Shown: positions 1 through 9,021, counted from the first letter of the stretch. The stretch: 64,000 bases of DNA from Gilvimarinus japonicus (GCF_042847215.1 NZ_AP031500.1:2728001-2792000), one strand, 5' to 3'. The notes: generated from the letters alone by a model not told the origin. Translations and numbers: made by a program.

Positions 1-1616
1 GCCGGGGCTTCGGCAAACGGATCGCCCTCACCAAATGGATCGTCGCTTTCGCTTGGCTCGGCGTTGGCATTTTCACTGCTGTCAGTGGCTACCGGTTCAG
101 GCGGCTGCGGCGCGTCGATAATAATATCTAAACTAACGGTGCCGCCCAGCTCGCGATCAATCACCGACATACCCTGATAAATCTCGGTATCCGAGTGGAA
201 ATAATCGATAAAGCGATTTTCCACTTTTAACAGCGAAATGCCGTAAGCACTCACCAAGGCGGCACATAACGCAATCGCTACCACGATACGGCCATGATGC
301 TCTGCCATACGGGAAAAGATCATGGTGGTGGCCGCGGTTTTATCGCCGCTATCGCGCGGCTCACCTTTGGGTAACAGCATTAGGCCAGCGGGCAAGAGTA
401 AAAACGCTAGCACTAAGGCTAGGCTGAGCCCCATGGTCATCATCCAGCCAAAGTCGATCACCGGGCGAATATCGCTCACCACCAGCGATACAAATGCCAC
501 AATAGTGGTCAGCGCGGTATAGAGACAGGGTTTGGCCATTTGGCTGGCGGTCGTCAACACCAGTTGCGCTTGCGACCAAGCGGGGTTGGCTGCGTGCAGC
601 TCGCGGTAGCGCACCACCAAGTGGATGGTAATGGCCAGCGTCATAATCAGCAGTAATGCCACAAAATTGGATGAGATAACCGTTAACCGCCAGTCGACCC
701 AGCTGAGCAACCCCAGCATAATTACCACGGCCATCAAACACACAGACAAGGGCAAAATAACAAACCGAACCTGACGAAAGATCAGCGCTAACATTAAAAT
801 CACAAACACGACGATGGCGGTACCAAACACCACCAAGTCACTGCGGATAAACTCAATCATATCCGTGGTAATCATGCTCACGCCGCCGAGAAACAACTCA
901 GCCTTATCGTCGTAGCCGGCGAGAATACCGCGAATCTCTTCGACACGTTGATGATCGCGCGCGGCCAAATCGGTGCGGTAGGCCAAAAACTCAGCGCTCA
1001 CCTGCTCTAAACGCTCGGCCTCGGCATCACTCAGAGACTGTTCACGCATTTTCTCTCGCAGTGCATCGCGCTCACGGACCAGCTCAATGTAGCGATTATT
1101 GACGGTTAAGCTCAGCTGTATCGCCGTGGTCGAGCTGTCGGGCGAAAGTAGCGTATCGCGGTAAATCGGGCTGGTTAAAAACTCTTCACGGGCTTGCTCG
1201 CGATCGACCCCTTCGCTCATAAGTGTTCGGGTCGACTCTTTTTGCTCGGCCAAGCTGCGTACGGGGCTATACAGCAAAGGCACGTCTAAAATCGAGTTAA
1301 TGCTGGCAACGCCCTCAACCGCCGCCAACTCATCCCGCAGAGATTTTAAGGTGCGCAGCGATTCATCCGATAACATCGGCGCTTTTGGGGTGTAGGTCAC
1401 CACCAGAAAATCGCCGCTTTGGTAACGCTTGTTGATCTCGCGAAAATAGTCCAGCGAGTTATCGCTTTCCAATGTTAACGAGTCAGCCGAGGCATCAAGC
1501 TTAAAATTGGGTAATCCCAACGCGGCAAAGACCGTTAAAGCGGCCAGTACCACAATAACCAATAAAGGACGTTGAGTAATAAGATAGCGGTAAGCCGCAA
1601 AAAGCTTAGCTGACAT
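1..1616 (-). CDS. RND/MMPL-family exporter, C-terminus cut by window edge
   Basis: The minus-strand frame stays open from an ATG at 1616 to the window edge, so about 538 residues of the N-terminal part are visible and the C-terminus is missing. The protein starts MSAKLFAAYRYLITQRPLL followed by a first membrane segment, then a large periplasmic loop (about residues 40-260), then a bundle of hydrophobic segments. This is the half-transporter layout of the RND superfamily members annotated as MMPL or 'predicted exporter of the RND superfamily', which move lipids or hydrophobic compounds across the inner membrane by proton motive force. An acidic Asp/Glu/Pro-rich stretch lies at the visible end. 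The substrate cannot be told. The next gene upstream (1745-2065) is on the same strand, 128 bases away. Confidence 0.8.
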   Translation of the reverse strand, partial: MSAKLFAAYRYLITQRPLLVIVVLAALTVFAALGLPNFKLDASADSLTLESDNSLDYFREINKRYQSGDFLVVTYTPKAPMLSDESLRTLKSLRDELAAVEGVASINSILDVPLLYSPVRSLAEQKESTRTLMSEGVDREQAREEFLTSPIYRDTLLSPDSSTTAIQLSLTVNNRYIELVRERDALREKMREQSLSDAEAERLEQVSAEFLAYRTDLAARDHQRVEEIRGILAGYDDKAELFLGGVSMITTDMIEFIRSDLVVFGTAIVVFVILMLALIFRQVRFVILPLSVCLMAVVIMLGLLSWVDWRLTVISSNFVALLLIMTLAITIHLVVRYRELHAANPAWSQAQLVLTTASQMAKPCLYTALTTIVAFVSLVVSDIRPVIDFGWMMTMGLSLALVLAFLLLPAGLMLLPKGEPRDSGDKTAATTMIFSRMAEHHGRIVVAIALCAALVSAYGISLLKVENRFIDYFHSDTEIYQGMSVIDRELGGTVSLDIIIDAPQPPEPVATDSSENANAEPSESDDPFGEGDPFAEAP

Positions 1617-1744
1617 GATTGGGTACAAACTCCTGTAACGAACAGCGACTTATGCCGCTGTGGATAATTTGAGCAAAGCCATGGCAGACCATAACCGCTT
1701 GTTTGTATTGCGCCTTCTGGCTAGACGGCACTGCGTGTGACGAT

Positions 1745-2065
1745 TTAACGATCAGAATGCCCTAGATCTCGCTCGGGGCACACTAAATCTCGCAACCGTT
1801 GTTTAAGCTCCTTCGCCTCGGGGAAGCCGCCATCGCGCTGGCGCTCCCACACCAGTGTATCGCCCAGCCAAATCGCAAACACGCCACCATCGCCCGGGTG
1901 CAGACTTACTTCATCAATGTCATCGGGGAAGCTGCTAAGCAACTCCTGAGCTAGCCAGGCGGCGCGCAACATCCAGCGACATAGGTTACAGTAATGGATC
2001 ACAATCCGTGTTTTCGCCACAGGCGGCGCACTGAAATCATCAAAAGGCATGATAGTCACTCGCAT
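1745..2065 (-). CDS. SelT/SelW/SelH-family (Rdx) thioredoxin-like protein
   Basis: This protein of about 106 residues carries RIVIHYCNLCRWMLRAAWLA followed by QELLSSF. That is the hallmark N-terminus of the bacterial SelW-like (Rdx) family: a beta strand, then CxxC, then a helix. Here the motif is CNLC, so both redox positions are cysteine and no selenocysteine is involved. A second motif near LHPGDGGVFAIWLGD also fits the family. The role is presumed thiol redox; no substrate is established. I chose the ATG at 2065; an in-frame ATG at 2050 is a real alternative because neither has a strong ribosome binding site. The family call is firm, the start is not. Confidence 0.8.
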   Translation of the reverse strand: MRVTIMPFDDFSAPPVAKTRIVIHYCNLCRWMLRAAWLAQELLSSFPDDIDEVSLHPGDGGVFAIWLGDTLVWERQRDGGFPEAKELKQRLRDLVCPERDLGHSDR

Positions 2066-2223
2066 CAATTAATAGGCACGGCTCGCAACACAGCAGAGTC
2101 GCCCAAGCCGTACCGAATCTGCGCACAACCGGGTAAAAATGTTACTATGGCCGACTTCTACACGGCGTTGTACTGGCACTGTAATGGGCCCGACAACGAA
2201 CCGAAACACTGTGGTAGGGAATC

Positions 2224-3054
2224 ATGCTGAAATTACAGCGTAAGGACAAGCCCCAAGATCCAATTCTGGTGGTGGAAAAACTTTATAGCATCGGCAGCGC
2301 CAACGATAACAACTTGGTGCTCGACGAACCCGGTATCGACTCGATTCACGCGCGCTTAGTGGCCAGCGATGGCTATGTTACGCTTAAAGACAACACCAGT
2401 GCGCGGGGCTGTTTTGTCAACGGCCAGCGAGTCACCCAGAAACTGCTGCAAGCGGGCGATATTTTGCGCCTTGCGGATGTTGAGTTTGATGTGCACGATT
2501 TTGTCGCTGACCCCCAAGCCCCCGAGCAGAGCGCCCAATGCTGGCAGCTGGTTGCCGACGGCAGCTGGCTCACCGGACAAACCTTTATTATCCCCCCCGA
2601 CACACGCTGCGTATTAGGCCGCAGCAGCGAGTGTGACATTACGATTGCGGGCTCTCACCTATCGCGGCGCCACGTCGAGCTCACAGTAATGGGTAGCTCG
2701 TTGCGAGTCCACGATCTAAACTCGGCCAATGGCACTTACTTAAATGATGAACTGATTGAGGACGATCTGGCCCACAACGGCGATCATCTGCGCATCGATG
2801 TCTACAGTTTTCGGGTGGTGAGCCCCGACAACGACTTAAAACGCACCCGAATCCGCACGCCTATCCCCGAAATCACCAAACCTATCGAACGTAAAAGCGC
2901 CCCCAGTGCGCCTAAACGCTGGAAGACCAAACCCACCTCACCGGGCAACCGCGACGAGCCTAAGCCAGCCTCTGCCACTGCCTGGGGTTTATGGTTAGGC
3001 ATCAGCGCGCTAGCCGCCGTGGCCGCCGTGGCGGGCTTTATCTACCTGAGCTAA
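2224..3054 (+). CDS. Double FHA-domain protein with C-terminal membrane anchor
   Basis: The protein has 276 residues. Two forkhead-associated domains are visible. The first, about residues 10-85, has YSIGSANDNNLVLDEPGIDS and IHARL. The second, about 118-195, has CVLGRSSECDITI, SHLSRRHVEL and DLNSANGTYLND. FHA domains bind phosphothreonine peptides, so this is probably an adaptor in Ser/Thr-phosphorylation signalling or a scaffold at the membrane. A basic, proline-rich linker (about 205-250) leads to one C-terminal hydrophobic helix (about 253-275), giving a tail-anchored topology. AGGGA precedes the ATG by a few bases. No kinase or phosphatase gene lies beside it, so the partner is unknown. 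The second domain has the more complete set of family residues. Confidence 0.88.
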   Translation: MLKLQRKDKPQDPILVVEKLYSIGSANDNNLVLDEPGIDSIHARLVASDGYVTLKDNTSARGCFVNGQRVTQKLLQAGDILRLADVEFDVHDFVADPQAPEQSAQCWQLVADGSWLTGQTFIIPPDTRCVLGRSSECDITIAGSHLSRRHVELTVMGSSLRVHDLNSANGTYLNDELIEDDLAHNGDHLRIDVYSFRVVSPDNDLKRTRIRTPIPEITKPIERKSAPSAPKRWKTKPTSPGNRDEPKPASATAWGLWLGISALAAVAAVAGFIYLS

Positions 3055-3152
3055 GTGAGTGTGGTAGAATCGCCCACCGAATTATTCGACTCTTTGAGCA
3101 GAAACCTTATTTTTAACAAACTATTTTAGCAATCTACTGTGGAAATCTGGCT

Positions 3153-3683
3153 ATGAGCTTTGAAAAAGTCCCCGCCGGCAAAAACCTGCCGGACGACATG
3201 AATGTCATCATTGAAATCCCCATGAACGGCGAGCCGATCAAATACGAAGTGGACAAAGACAGCGACGCCATCTTTGTCGACCGCGTGCTCAGCACCTCAA
3301 TGCACTACCCCTGCAACTACGGTTATGTACCTCACACCCTTTGTGGTGACGGCGATCCGGTTGACGTGCTGGTACTGATGACCCACGCCCTGATGCCCGG
3401 TTCAGTGATTCGCTGTCGCCCCGTTGGTGTTTTAAAGATGACCGACGAGTCTGGCGAAGACGCTAAAGTACTCGCCGTACCGGTGGATAAAATCACGCCA
3501 CTGTACAGCAGCGTTAAAGACGTGACCGACGTACCGGAAATCACCCTGAAATCTATCGAGCATTTCTTTGAGCGCTACAAAGACCTTGAGCCCGGCAAAT
3601 GGGTTAAAGTCGACGGCTGGGAAGGTGTTGAGGCCGCCCGCACCGAGATCAACGACTCAGTCGAGCGTTACAACAAGGGTTAA
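3153..3683 (+). CDS. ppa: Inorganic pyrophosphatase, family I
   Basis: The protein has 176 residues, the normal length for a bacterial family I soluble pyrophosphatase. It hydrolyses pyrophosphate to two phosphates in the cytoplasm and so pulls biosynthetic reactions forward. The signature DGDPVDVLVL with its metal-binding aspartates is present, as are the N-terminal IEIPMNGEPIKYEVDKDSD and HYPCNYGYVPHTL stretches typical of the E. coli-type enzyme. It is monocistronic by appearance, with two consecutive hairpins just downstream. A pyrophosphate-type phosphofructokinase at 51407 uses the same metabolite as phosphoryl donor, so Ppa would compete with it. Confidence 0.95.
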   Translation: MSFEKVPAGKNLPDDMNVIIEIPMNGEPIKYEVDKDSDAIFVDRVLSTSMHYPCNYGYVPHTLCGDGDPVDVLVLMTHALMPGSVIRCRPVGVLKMTDESGEDAKVLAVPVDKITPLYSSVKDVTDVPEITLKSIEHFFERYKDLEPGKWVKVDGWEGVEAARTEINDSVERYNKG

Positions 3684-3694
3684 TACAACCCCAC

Positions 3695-3721
3695 ACCATT
3701 AAGCCCGCTGGGCTTAATGGT
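3695..3721. terminator. Perfect 12-bp hairpin after ppa
   Basis: ACCATTAAGCCC at 3695-3706 and its exact complement at 3710-3721 enclose a 3-base loop. It has no T-tract of its own and sits two bases before the next hairpin, so it may protect the 3' end or assist termination. Confidence 0.6.
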
Positions 3722-3723
3722 AC

Positions 3724-3757
3724 AAAAAAGCCGGCCCCGCAAAGGGCCGGCTTTTTT
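3724..3757. terminator. Bidirectional rho-independent terminator
   Basis: AAAAAAGCCGGCCC (3724-3737), a 6-base loop, and GGGCCGGCTTTTTT (3744-3757) form a 14-bp stem flanked by A and T tracts. It can stop ppa from the left and the minus-strand gene at 3810-4517 from the right. Confidence 0.92.
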
Positions 3758-3809
3758 GTACCAGAGGGTTTAACCGGACAGAAAACTAACGGGCCGCAAA
3801 GCCCGCAGC

Positions 3810-4517
3810 TTAATCTGCCAAACTCAGTGCACTGGTATCCGGGTTAAGTGGTTTACGAGTATCGCGAATTTGCCCAAGTTCGCTGCCAACTGGCGCTAAA
3901 TCCGCCTCTAAATCGGCTACCATCAACGGCAGTGGCGCACTGTGCTCTTCAGGTTTTAGCAAGTCCTCGCCCACGGCCGATAACTCCCAGTCGGCAATTT
4001 CAATGGGCGCGGCGGCCGGAGCCACTCGCTCACTGGCATTTAATACATCGGCGCCAACCGGCGCCACATCAAGCTCAGGCACCGCGACCGGGGCAACCTC
4101 GGCGGCGGCGATCTCCGCATGTGTCACCAACGGCCCTTCGGACGGGCTTAAACTCAGGTTTGAGGTGTCTACAACCACCGGCGCCCGTTGTACGCGCTCG
4201 GTTACCCGCAGTAGGTTTGCGCCGACCGGGGCCAAGCTAAAGCCTCGCGCGGGTGCGGCTCGCGGTGTACTTTGAGAGCCTGCGGGTACCACACTCACCT
4301 CCGCACCCGCTTTGGTTAACACGGCTTGATATTTTTTTGCGGTTGCCGCCTCCAAGTTACGCTTAAGCGGCACCGGCCGGCCGCAGAACAGGGCATCGAC
4401 CCGATCGCTATCGACCTTGAACAACTGGGCAAGGCGCGCTTTTACCTCATCGAGTTGATGACCTAACACAATATCGCCACGAAACACGATATCAAACTGC
4501 TGTTCGGTATCGGCCAT
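3810..4517 (-). CDS. Unidentified protein with short APVG repeats
   Basis: The protein has 235 residues and I do not recognise its family. Residues 1-80 look like one small folded domain (FDIVFRGDIVLGHQLDEVK, then LFCGRPVPLKRNL and KYQAVLTKAGAEVSV), with alternating strands and helices. The rest is low-complexity, rich in Ala, Pro, Val and Glu, and has four copies of a loose motif: APVGANLL, APVGADVL, SAVGEDLL and APVGSELG, spaced about 30-60 residues apart. No signal peptide is seen, so it is probably cytoplasmic. Repeats like these often serve as short binding epitopes, but that is inference. It stands alone, convergent with ppa across a shared terminator. Confidence 0.7.
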   Translation of the reverse strand: MADTEQQFDIVFRGDIVLGHQLDEVKARLAQLFKVDSDRVDALFCGRPVPLKRNLEAATAKKYQAVLTKAGAEVSVVPAGSQSTPRAAPARGFSLAPVGANLLRVTERVQRAPVVVDTSNLSLSPSEGPLVTHAEIAAAEVAPVAVPELDVAPVGADVLNASERVAPAAAPIEIADWELSAVGEDLLKPEEHSAPLPLMVADLEADLAPVGSELGQIRDTRKPLNPDTSALSLAD

Positions 4518-4828
4518 GGGCCACCTCCGACTCTGCTAATGGGTGTTTAAACGTATCTTAACACAAGCCCGTGGCGGTGCTCGCCGTGTTAACCCGCACC
4601 AACGCTGGCTCAGAATTAAACCGCCCCTAAGGCTACGCTTTTAGTGAAAAAACGTTATGGAACACAGCTGGAGCCCGACGATCTTAGCCCCCATACTGAA
4701 GTTTCTCTGCCGAAGCGCGCATGACGCCACGCTAGCTCTGCACTCAGGTTTTAGCTGACCAGCATTAGGGTAAAAGAGACGGCTAGCCCCATGCGCACCG
4801 GTCCCGACAATGGATACGGGTGACGATA
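4518..4828. other. Gene-free stretch between divergent genes
   Basis: About 310 bases between divergent genes, so promoters for both must lie here. I see no clear operator, hairpin or small ORF. Confidence 0.5.
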
Positions 4829-5050
4829 ATGCAAAGAACTGCCTTAGCCAGCTTGCCGCCAGAATCGGCCAAATTCTCGGTCATGCACCGGGTGGAGAAT
4901 GATATTGTCAGCATAAGCCGCAAGATTCAGCGGCTTGAACACGAGCCACGGGGTAACGCTCAGTTACTTGCGGCCTATCGTTTAATGTTACAAACGCGCA
5001 CTGAAGTGCTGGCCTGCTTACTTGAAACCTTAGAGCGCGACACGCATTAG
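4829..5050 (+). CDS. Small helical protein, unidentified
   Basis: From the ATG at 4829 this is 73 residues; a GTG at 4820 in the same frame would add three. GGGTGA a few bases upstream favours the ATG. The sequence (KFSVMHRVENDIVSISRKI, then LLAAYRLMLQTRTEVLACLL) reads as two amphipathic helices with no membrane segment, signal peptide or motif that I know. Its stop abuts the stop of cysE on the other strand with no gap, which is a common layout for real genes. Function unknown. Confidence 0.55.
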   Translation: MQRTALASLPPESAKFSVMHRVENDIVSISRKIQRLEHEPRGNAQLLAAYRLMLQTRTEVLACLLETLERDTH

Positions 5051-5890
5051 TTAGTGCTCAGTCGCCTTGGGCGGGCTAACAGCCGCATCCCCCAGCGGTG
5101 AATCATCCATTCCGTGCGTCATCTCCCGGCCCGGCTCATCGCGCACGCTTTGCTTAATGACTCGCGCCGGTACCCCTACCGCTGTTTGGTGCGCAGGCAC
5201 ATCCTCCAGCACGACACTTCCGGCACCAATACGAGCGCAATCGCCCACGTGGATATTGCCGAGTATTTTAGCGCCGGCGCTAATCAAGACACAGTGGCCA
5301 ATTTTGGGGTGCCGATCCCCCTTGCTATTGCCGCTGCCGCCCAAGGTTACCGAGTGCAGCATCGAGACGTTATCGCCAACCACCGCCGTTTCGCCAATGA
5401 CCACACCGGTGGCGTGGTCAATCATAATACCGCTACCGATACGTGCGCCAGGATGAATATCCATATGAAACGTTTGCGAAATTTGATTTTGCAAATACAG
5501 CGCCAACGCCCGACGATCCTGCCCCCATAGCCAATGGGCTAAACGATGCGCCTGCAGCCCATGAAACCCCTTAAAATACAGCAGTGGCATCAAAAACTGG
5601 TTGCACGCTGGATCGCGCTCACAATAGGCCTCGATATCGCGACACAGGGCCTGTTCGATACCAGGCTCTTGAGTCAGCGCCTGCAAAAAAACCTCGCGGA
5701 TCGACATCGCCGGTACCGCTTGGCTATCAAGCAGTGTCGCCAAGTGATAACTCACGGCGTCGGCCAAGGTATCGTGATTTAAAATACTGGCGTGATAAAA
5801 GCTCGCCAAAGCGGGTTCACAAGCGGCCAGCTCGGCGGCCTCGCGGCGAATATGCTGCCAGATTTCTGAGGGGGAAAGCGGTGTGCTCAA
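5051..5890 (-). CDS. cysE: Serine O-acetyltransferase
   Basis: CysE makes O-acetylserine from serine and acetyl-CoA, the carbon skeleton for cysteine synthesis. The N-terminal helical domain (about residues 10-140) and the left-handed beta-helix of hexapeptide repeats are both present. MDIHPGARIGSGIMIDHATG contains the catalytic His and the following Asp-His pair, and VTLGGSGNSKGDRHPKI is the acetyl-CoA loop. Start choice: the frame has no upstream ATG. A TTG at 5890 has a perfect GGAGG (complement of 5896-5900) five bases before it and gives 279 residues; the upstream TTG at 5911 lacks such a site. A C-terminal tail of about 35 residues beyond the usual end is low-complexity. The HAD gene lies 43 bases upstream on the same strand. 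Confidence 0.93.
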   Translation of the reverse strand: MSTPLSPSEIWQHIRREAAELAACEPALASFYHASILNHDTLADAVSYHLATLLDSQAVPAMSIREVFLQALTQEPGIEQALCRDIEAYCERDPACNQFLMPLLYFKGFHGLQAHRLAHWLWGQDRRALALYLQNQISQTFHMDIHPGARIGSGIMIDHATGVVIGETAVVGDNVSMLHSVTLGGSGNSKGDRHPKIGHCVLISAGAKILGNIHVGDCARIGAGSVVLEDVPAHQTAVGVPARVIKQSVRDEPGREMTHGMDDSPLGDAAVSPPKATEH

Positions 5891-5933
5891 CCGAGCCTCC
5901 GTGCATAACAAAGGTTAGGGAGCGCACATGCTC

Positions 5934-6629
5934 TCACAATAGCGTCAGTAATTCATCCATGTGCCGAAACAGTTTAGCGCCTTCGGCCCGCATCAAATCA
6001 TCGGTACCGGCGCGAGGCAACAACGGCTCTGCCGGGCAATACCCCAACAGCGACATACCGGCTAAGCGGGCGGCGCGAGCACCACTGGGCGAATCCTCGA
6101 CGACAATACACTCGCTCGGTCTTGCCCCCATTTTGCTGGCCGCGTACAAAAATAAATCTGGCGCGGGCTTGCCTTGCGCCACATCGGTCGCGCTAAAACG
6201 GTTGGCGGGCGGAAAATAATCGGCTAACGCTGTGTGGGTTAAGGTCATTTGCATTTTTTCATGCCGGCCGTTAGAGGCGACACAAAAAGCTACGCCTTGC
6301 TCACGCAGCGATTGCAGCACATCGCGCACCCCGGCAATAGGTGCAACGCCGGATTCAAACGCCACCAGCGTCTCCTGCTGTACTTTGGCCCAAAACTCCT
6401 TGGCAAAAGCCTCGCGCTCAAGCACCGGCCAGCTCTGGTAGGGCTCACTATCGGCCAGTAGTGCCGCCACTTGCTCGGCGCATACCGCGATGGATTTACC
6501 GCGAAAAAGCGTCAAGACCTCGGCCACGCTTACAGCAATACCAAGCGGCTGCAGGCAATCGCGCAACACCTTGGCACTAACGGTTTCGGTGTCGACTAAC
6601 ACCCCGTCACAATCAAAAATCACCAGCAT
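5934..6629 (-). CDS. HAD-superfamily phosphatase, subfamily IA
   Basis: The protein has 231 residues. Motif I is FDCDGVLVDTE with the nucleophile Asp and the acid/base Asp; motif II is CVASNGRHEKM; the Lys of motif III falls in GKPAPDLFLYAA; and motif IV is VVEDSPSGARAA. A cap of about 65 residues after motif I makes it a subfamily IA (beta-phosphoglucomutase-like) enzyme. Such proteins remove phosphate from small sugar phosphates or nucleotides; the natural substrate cannot be read from sequence. It sits between an LplT-like transporter and cysE, all on the minus strand and separated by about 40 bases, so they may form one operon. Confidence 0.87.
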   Translation of the reverse strand: MLVIFDCDGVLVDTETVSAKVLRDCLQPLGIAVSVAEVLTLFRGKSIAVCAEQVAALLADSEPYQSWPVLEREAFAKEFWAKVQQETLVAFESGVAPIAGVRDVLQSLREQGVAFCVASNGRHEKMQMTLTHTALADYFPPANRFSATDVAQGKPAPDLFLYAASKMGARPSECIVVEDSPSGARAARLAGMSLLGYCPAEPLLPRAGTDDLMRAEGAKLFRHMDELLTLL

Positions 6630-6669
6630 TTATAGGCCTTTACGGTCGCGTAAAATTTCTCTAGCACGC

Positions 6670-8070
6670 TTACCTATCAGCCTCTTGGCGCCGCTCTGCG
6701 GAGTGCAAAAAACGCATTTTTACTCGCGTCAAAAACAGCGGCTCACGCGCTAGTATCAGTATTATTATGCAGCAGTGCAGTAACATCGTGAGCATAAAAA
6801 AGTGTGGAATTGTAAAGTCCAGCACACCTAAAAAAACCACGGCAAAGATGGCGGCAGCCACCATAAAAAGCGCATTCAACACGTTGTTAGCCGCGATAAT
6901 TTGCGCGCGATACTCGGGCTTGGCCTCGGCTTGCATTAACGCCTGCAGTGGTACTGTGTACAACCCCGCCGAGCCACCCAATAAAAACACCGCCAAAACC
7001 ACCGCCCAAAAACCCAGCTCGGCGGTCAGCTCAAAGATGCTCAACAATGCCTCCGCTGTTTGCGAAGATTGAAAGCTGGCCCCGGCCAACGCCAACCCGA
7101 CCCCCGCCAAACCAACCAGCAAGGCCCCCAAAGGTACCAGGGCTGGTTCAATTTTATGTTTACTTAGCTTCTCACACAGCAGCGAACCCGCCACCACCCC
7201 CACTAAAAACAGCACTAACAAAAAAGTAACCGCCGAGGCGCTTCCGCCCAGTACTTCGCGGGTAAAATTAGGTAACTGCGTGAGATAAACCGAGCCTAAA
7301 AACCAATACCAAGAAACGCCGATCAAACACCAAAACACGGTTTTATTTTGTCGTGCATACCCTATGGTTCGAGCCATTTGGCGCAGCGGGTTAGGCTGAA
7401 TAGGCGGCGCATTGGGCAGCGCTGGCGCCGGCGGAATTTCGCGGCTAAAGCGCCAACCTGCCCACGCAATTAAAATACCGCCGGCGGCCACGACCCACTG
7501 GCCAGAGCTCCATTGCATTGCCAACGTACCGGCAATCAAACCCAAAAATACCGCCAGCGAGGTCCCGGTATGAAACAGCGCATTGGCTCCGGTTAGCTCA
7601 TCGCCATTCACATGCTGCGGTAATATTGCATATTTAAGTGGACTAAAGCAGGCCGACTGAATACCTGTAGCAAAAATCACCGCCAGCAACATGGCCGAAC
7701 TGCCCCTGACAATCGCGATCGCACCACACACCATGACGGCAATTTCAAGCAACTTGATACGCCGCGTTACCTGCGCCTTATCGAGCCTGTCGGCGTACTG
7801 CCCAGCACTGGGCGCGAACAAAAAAAACGGGATAATTAACGCCGCCGCCACCACGTTATTAAGCGTATCAATACTTAAACCCCAACGCTCAACACCGCCG
7901 TAGGTAAACAGCATTATCAGCGCGCTTTTGTAAAAATTATCGTTAAAAGCACCGCCAAACTGTGTCCAAAACAGCGGGTAAAAACGCCGTTGACGCAGCA
8001 GCTGAAATTGACTGTCGGTGGCAGAGCCAGTTGGTTTAAGCTCAGTTTCCTTGGGGCTCAATGATTCCAT
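6670..8070 (-). CDS. MFS transporter resembling lysophospholipid flippase LplT
   Basis: About 466 residues and about twelve hydrophobic segments. The N-terminal signature FYPLFWTQFGGAFNDNFYKS is that of the LplT/Aas-type MFS group, which flips lysophospholipids across the inner membrane for re-acylation; in many proteobacteria this domain is fused to an acyltransferase. Here the reading frame ends after the twelfth segment, so there is no fused acyltransferase and none adjacent. Start choice: a GTG at 8088 overlaps the upstream gene by ten bases, but an AGGA box sits about seven bases before the ATG at 8070, so I prefer the ATG. It is transcribed behind the M15 peptidase gene, which hints at envelope maintenance. 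Confidence 0.85.
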   Translation of the reverse strand: MESLSPKETELKPTGSATDSQFQLLRQRRFYPLFWTQFGGAFNDNFYKSALIMLFTYGGVERWGLSIDTLNNVVAAALIIPFFLFAPSAGQYADRLDKAQVTRRIKLLEIAVMVCGAIAIVRGSSAMLLAVIFATGIQSACFSPLKYAILPQHVNGDELTGANALFHTGTSLAVFLGLIAGTLAMQWSSGQWVVAAGGILIAWAGWRFSREIPPAPALPNAPPIQPNPLRQMARTIGYARQNKTVFWCLIGVSWYWFLGSVYLTQLPNFTREVLGGSASAVTFLLVLFLVGVVAGSLLCEKLSKHKIEPALVPLGALLVGLAGVGLALAGASFQSSQTAEALLSIFELTAELGFWAVVLAVFLLGGSAGLYTVPLQALMQAEAKPEYRAQIIAANNVLNALFMVAAAIFAVVFLGVLDFTIPHFFMLTMLLHCCIIILILAREPLFLTRVKMRFLHSAERRQEADR

Positions 8071-8078
8071 TAAGGTTC

Positions 8079-8756
8079 CTAAACGCACACGTAGCGTTGA
8101 TAGATGGTTGGTATATTCTCAAGCACCACATTTTTAAGCTCAATATCGGCGGCAGCCAAAACCCGAGCCAACCGCTCTGGGCTCAGCTGCTTAGAAAACT
8201 CTAGCGCCGTGGGCGCGTAGCTCAAGTGCCAACGCTCCGGCGCCACCGCGCCGGCATCAACGCGATAGGGTCTAAAAAACAAGCTACCGGGCAAATAGTC
8301 ATCGAGCCACTCATGCAATTTGGCAAAAACGCCACCACGGCAACACTCTGCTGGCGTTAGTTGCAGTTGATACTCAGCCGGCATGGCGGCACGATCAAAC
8401 ACATCCATGTCCGTGCCCCAGTGATGCCGCGATGTTCCGGGCAGCGCCGAAAAGCGCAAAATAGCCCAAAGCTTATCAAGGTCACTTAACGTATCCATTG
8501 CCACCGTGTCGCCAGCATCATTAAGTACCGCCCGCTCGCCCCGGGCCTTGGCGTTAAAAATTGCCAGCTGCCGCGCAAAACTGCGATAACCACTCGCGAT
8601 ACTCAACTCAAACCCTTGGGCTTGCGCGGCCTTAACCAACGCGCGATAGGGCTCAATCACATCGCCATGCAAATAAACGCCCTCGCCCAGCGGGGCTAAC
8701 GCCGATTCATCTTGCCCCATAGCGGCGCGTTCAAGGGTGGATGCCGTTTTTGTCAT
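8079..8756 (-). CDS. M15-family D-Ala-D-Ala carboxypeptidase (VanY/DdcY-like)
   Basis: About 225 residues. Zinc-peptidase family M15 motifs are clear: SGYRSFARQ; SRHHWGTDMDVFD, whose His and Asp are metal ligands; and the closing WHLSYAP, whose His is the third ligand. Such enzymes trim the terminal D-alanine of peptidoglycan stem peptides. I see no convincing signal peptide from the ATG at 8756, which has AAGAG upstream; an in-frame start at 8813 adds 19 residues that do not look like a signal either. It could therefore act in the cytoplasm on recycled muropeptides. The stop lies eight bases before the start of the LplT-like gene, so the two are probably co-transcribed. Confidence 0.87.
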   Translation of the reverse strand: MTKTASTLERAAMGQDESALAPLGEGVYLHGDVIEPYRALVKAAQAQGFELSIASGYRSFARQLAIFNAKARGERAVLNDAGDTVAMDTLSDLDKLWAILRFSALPGTSRHHWGTDMDVFDRAAMPAEYQLQLTPAECCRGGVFAKLHEWLDDYLPGSLFFRPYRVDAGAVAPERWHLSYAPTALEFSKQLSPERLARVLAAADIELKNVVLENIPTIYQRYVCV

Positions 8757-9021
8757 AGTGTTTGCTCTTGTGGTTATCAACACTGATCCGAAACCGACAC
8801 GGCTTCGTAACACTGAAAGTTGAAACTAAAAATACCAGCCGCACACGGGTTGGCGCAGAGGTCAGCGGATGCTTTATGCGCCTAACGTGCGAAAGCTCTC
8901 AAGTTTATTGGCTAAAGTTTGCACTTATTAGCCAACTATGTAATATAACCGTAGGCTATAAATATACATTTGTTACCAGCCACAAAATATAACGATAATG
9001 TGACAACGGAGCGAAGTAAAC

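Noticed and set aside
1994..2230. Plus-strand open frame of 78 codons
   Set aside because: It overlaps the SelW-like gene on the other strand and the FHA start, has no family-like features and has poor composition.
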